A stretch of DNA of 64,000 nt from Flavobacteriaceae bacterium (GTDB lineage: Bacteria > Bacteroidota > Bacteroidia > Flavobacteriales > Flavobacteriaceae), in the NCBI GenBank assembly GCA_021648445.1, contig JAKISU010000001.1, positions 1 to 64,000 of the forward strand, in the 5' to 3' direction. Made by a program: the position numbers and the translations under genes. Below, one piece after another: positions 61,020-64,000 of the stretch (within the stretch, counting starts at the first letter, position 1; the number at the start of each line of letters is the position of its first letter). The notes under the pieces were generated by a model. The model saw only the letters and a program-made list of their open reading frames with translations, was not told the origin of the DNA and did no database searches.

Positions 61020-62325
61020 TATCGGTATTTAAGGATTCTACTATATTATTTTCTTCAGCAGTTTCGTGGATTGGAATAATTGGCAGATATCTTACCAATA
61101 GTGTTACAATAAGGAGTGCTCCTGCCAAAGTACCCCAAGTAATTAACCATTCAAGATATGTTGGGTTATAGTGATGCCATGATTCAGGTACACCTTGAAT
61201 AGGTAAAAACGGATGTAATAATGTTGGTATGACTATAATGAACCGTTTCCACCAAGCAGCTATAACAACCACCAAAGCAATAATAAATAATGGTAATGGC
61301 TTACGCATTCTTTTGAATAATAAGGCAATGACCGGTAATACCAATCCGCCGATAATTACTGACCAAAATAACAATGCATCATGTCCAAAAAATAATTCTT
61401 TTAAGTGTTCTGCCTCTTTTTCTGTTGTTTTATAAGCTGGTACTAAATACTCATTTACATTAAAGTATATATAAATTAAGCATAACATTACTAAAAGTTT
61501 ACCCATCATATCAAAATGAAAATCTGTGATATAATCTTTCAGACGGTGGGTTTTTCTTAAGATGTACATTAAACTAATTACACCTCCTGCTCCTGCAACA
61601 AAAGCTCCTGCAATAAAATAAGGTCCAAAATTAGAGCTGTCCCATCCCGGTCTATACGTTGTTGCAAATAACCATGCCGTTACTGTATGAATACCAAAGG
61701 CAACGGGAATAATTAAAACAGATAATGTGTTTATAGACCACTTGTAAATATTTTTCTGTTTGGTATTTCCGTTCCAATTTAAAGAAAGTCTTCCATACCA
61801 TTTTGCAAGTATTTTATTATCTTTAAATTTCCTTCTTAAAATTTGAAAATCTGGCAATAAAGGGAAATAAAGAAGTAAAATGCTAATAACCAGATAAGTA
61901 GTAATGACTATTACGTCCCAAATTATAGGGGATTGTAACCTGCCATGTAAAAGGAGATTATAAATTCTATCTGGTCTCCCCATATCTATAATAATCGTTA
62001 AACCAGCCATGATTATTGCAGCTATGGCTATAATCTCTGAAATTCTAGTTAAGGGTGTAGCCCATTTAACTCCTGATAGCCTTAAAATAGCTGTAACCAG
62101 TGATCCAACCAAACTAATAGCTACAAAAAATACAAAGTTAGAAATATAGATACCCCAAAGGGCATAATCGCGCATATCAGTAATTACCAATCCTTCTTTA
62201 ATTTGGATAATATAAGCATAGATTGCGGCAATAATAGTTACAATTAATAATGCTACCCATATTTTTCCATAAATATTGAATTTTTTAGGAGCTAGATCCT
62301 TTGTTAATTGGTCAAAAGTTTTCAT
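61006..62325 (-). CDS. NrfD/PsrC-family quinone-interacting membrane subunit
   Basis: 439 aa, about 8-10 predicted TMs; MGRPDRIYNLLLHGRLQSPIIWDV motif typical of NrfD/PsrC. Confidence 0.9.
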   Translation of the reverse strand: MKTFDQLTKDLAPKKFNIYGKIWVALLIVTIIAAIYAYIIQIKEGLVITDMRDYALWGIYISNFVFFVAISLVGSLVTAILRLSGVKWATPLTRISEIIAIAAIIMAGLTIIIDMGRPDRIYNLLLHGRLQSPIIWDVIVITTYLVISILLLYFPLLPDFQILRRKFKDNKILAKWYGRLSLNWNGNTKQKNIYKWSINTLSVLIIPVAFGIHTVTAWLFATTYRPGWDSSNFGPYFIAGAFVAGAGGVISLMYILRKTHRLKDYITDFHFDMMGKLLVMLCLIYIYFNVNEYLVPAYKTTEKEAEHLKELFFGHDALLFWSVIIGGLVLPVIALLFKRMRKPLPLFIIALVVVIAAWWKRFIIVIPTLLHPFLPIQGVPESWHHYNPTYLEWLITWGTLAGALLIVTLLVRYLPIIPIHETAEENNIVESLNTDNDEE

Positions 62326-62327
62326 GG

Positions 62328-63287
62328 TTATTTGTTTTTTTCAACAGATTGAAATTCGGTATAGTATTTAAATCCTTCTTCAAAATTTTGCTGTCTGTTT
62401 TTAGGTGGCAAATAATATACACTTGGCATGGTTCCAAGATCTTCCATCAATCTATAACCCGCCTTATCTTCTAATAATTTACTTAGTTGAAAGGTTTCGT
62501 CACCATTGGTAACGGTATCTTCATATAAATCTCCAAAGAAATAAACGCCGTTAGGGCATGCTGAAACACAATGAGGTAATAGCTTTTGATCAATCATGTG
62601 TGGGCAGAAATCACATTTATCAACAGTTCCTTTAGTGCTTGGATTACCTGTATAATCTGGTGTGTATCCGGTATTATGATTCATCTGGTCTTCATGTTCC
62701 ATGACCATATTTGATTTAATTTCATCTTGTTCTGGTTCGCTCCAGTTAAAAACCCTTACAGAATACGGACAAGCTGCCATACAAAACCGGCAGCCAATAC
62801 AGCGGTTGGCATCTATAGAAACTATACCATCTCTGCGTTTAAAAGTAGCATCAACCGGACAAACTTTAACACAGGGCGGCTTATCACAATGCTGACAAAG
62901 GTTAGGCATCCAGTAAGGTGCAGTTTCTTCAGAATCTTGCATCTTATAAATTTTAAGCCATGCATTGTCACCTGAAATAAAATGATTTTTGTTACAAGAT
63001 TTAACACATTGTTTAGCATTTTTACAACGTGCTAAGTCTATAACCATAACAAATTTTTTGTTTGGATACCCCTCTCTAACATTATAGTCATCATCTTTTA
63101 AGCTAGAGTTTTCCTCAACTTTAGTAACGGGTACTTTTATCAAATTCCCATTGGTATCCATAAGCTCAACCATCTCTTCTTCTTCCAATGATTTTGCTAT
63201 TGCAACACCTCCTATAGCAGTAAGCAATCCGAGTTTTAATCCATTATTTAAAAACTTTCGTCGTGAATTTTTATCATTTGATTCCAT
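62328..63287 (-). CDS. Tat-secreted 4x[4Fe-4S] ferredoxin-type subunit (NrfC/HybA-like)
   Basis: SRRKFLNNGLKLGL Tat motif; 16 Cys in CKNAKQCVKSC, CQHCDKPPCVKVCP, CIGCRFCMAACP, CDFCPHM...CVSACP. Confidence 0.93.
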   Translation of the reverse strand: MESNDKNSRRKFLNNGLKLGLLTAIGGVAIAKSLEEEEMVELMDTNGNLIKVPVTKVEENSSLKDDDYNVREGYPNKKFVMVIDLARCKNAKQCVKSCNKNHFISGDNAWLKIYKMQDSEETAPYWMPNLCQHCDKPPCVKVCPVDATFKRRDGIVSIDANRCIGCRFCMAACPYSVRVFNWSEPEQDEIKSNMVMEHEDQMNHNTGYTPDYTGNPSTKGTVDKCDFCPHMIDQKLLPHCVSACPNGVYFFGDLYEDTVTNGDETFQLSKLLEDKAGYRLMEDLGTMPSVYYLPPKNRQQNFEEGFKYYTEFQSVEKNK

Positions 63288-63290
63288 GGT

Positions 63291-63560
63291 TTATCCTTTA
63301 AAATTTGGTTTTAGCCAACTTAACAATGTTTTATTAGAAACCTTTTTCTTAATTATTTTTGAACTTTTCAAAGTACTGATTTTGATTTTAACTGTTGTGC
63401 CATCAGGTTTTAGCAATGTTTCGTATTCTTCATCTGAGATTACTTTTTCGGGGTTTATAGATTTACCAAATCCGAGAAAAGGAATTAACAAGCTTCCTCC
63501 CAATACCGGCAAAAAACTTCTTCTGGAAATTTGTCTATTACTTTTAGGTATATTTTTCAT
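63291..63560 (-). CDS. Short Tat-signal protein related to N-terminus of the adjacent FeS subunit, lacking the FeS domain
   Basis: SRRSFLPVLGGSLLIPFLG; LLKPDGTTVKIKISTLKSSK parallels VELMDTNGNLIKVPVTKVEENSS. Confidence 0.65.
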   Translation of the reverse strand: MKNIPKSNRQISRRSFLPVLGGSLLIPFLGFGKSINPEKVISDEEYETLLKPDGTTVKIKISTLKSSKIIKKKVSNKTLLSWLKPNFKG

Positions 63561-63917
63561 AATCGTTTAAGTATTTTTAATTCAAACAATAAACAAGATT
63601 AAAGTAGAGATTCTTCTATTTCACTGCTTTTAGAGTTATTAATTGGATATAGTATTTGATATTCAACTGTTTACACTTTACTGCAAATAGAACTTACTAT
63701 AAACAATCATCTTTGTATGATGAAAAGTATGATTGTTTTATCAAGAACTCATCTCGACTTTTTATGATTACCTACATAAGTATTTCGAATACCTAGATTC
63801 GGTTAAATATAAAGTCAGAATGAATTCATGCATATTTCATGATAATATATTTTAGATATATAAAAGTTTTCATGATAAATTTCTGTATAAAATTATAAAG
63901 CAAATGTTATATAAAAT

Positions 63918-63931
63918 ATGATTTATATCAT
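63918..63931. promoter_or_regulatory. Crp/Fnr-like palindrome ATGAT-TTAT-ATCAT
   Basis: Intergenic region upstream of the FeS/NrfD operon. Confidence 0.45.
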
Positions 63932-64000
63932 AAAACTATATCTCTTGATAAATTATTTTTGTAATTATTTAGATAGTGAAAAACAACAAGCATATAAATA

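Noticed and set aside
59748-63560. Alternative complex III (ActABCDEF)
   Set aside because: Only NrfD, FeS and monoheme components resemble it; no ActA pentaheme, molybdopterin-like ActB domain, second NrfD (ActF) or oxidase genes
1-64000. CRISPR arrays, rRNA operons, prophage or intact transposase genes
   Set aside because: No regularly spaced repeats, rRNA sequence, phage structural genes or transposase ORFs seen

Overview
This is an AT-rich chromosomal window from a Bacteroidota (probably Flavobacteriia) genome. Supporting evidence: TTG-N19-TAnnTTTG promoter upstream of tRNA-Lys, PorX-type regulator, LpxC-FabZ fusion, BshA. From about 1 to 44 kb it is mostly housekeeping: smpB, Maf, typA, aroB, bshA, aroK, fabG, sucD, efp, the lpxA/lpxC-fabZ/lpxD cluster, porX, serC and a serA-like gene, with two tRNAs (Lys-UUU, Leu-GAG). 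From 44.6 to 63.6 kb lies a heme and cytochrome island: hemA, CcsBA, two tandem OB-fold-like secreted proteins, then a minus-strand array. The array encodes a Tat stub, a four-cluster FeS protein, an NrfD-like subunit, a novel Ig-like membrane protein, a monoheme cytochrome, two NHL propellers, four multiheme cytochromes (11+1, 4, 5 and 11 heme motifs) and a large outer-membrane beta-barrel-like protein. I read this as a candidate quinol-to-outer-surface electron conduit, possibly extracellular electron transfer. ATGAT-N4-ATCAT palindromes of Crp/Fnr type recur in its intergenic regions. Intergenic DNA elsewhere holds MITE-like inverted repeats, one with a perfect 11-bp direct repeat at its ends, dispersed TCCCGA-N4-TCGGGA palindromes, and a shared 5' leader in front of three genes including both lpxD paralogs. 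All homology calls are from reading the sequence; no search was run.
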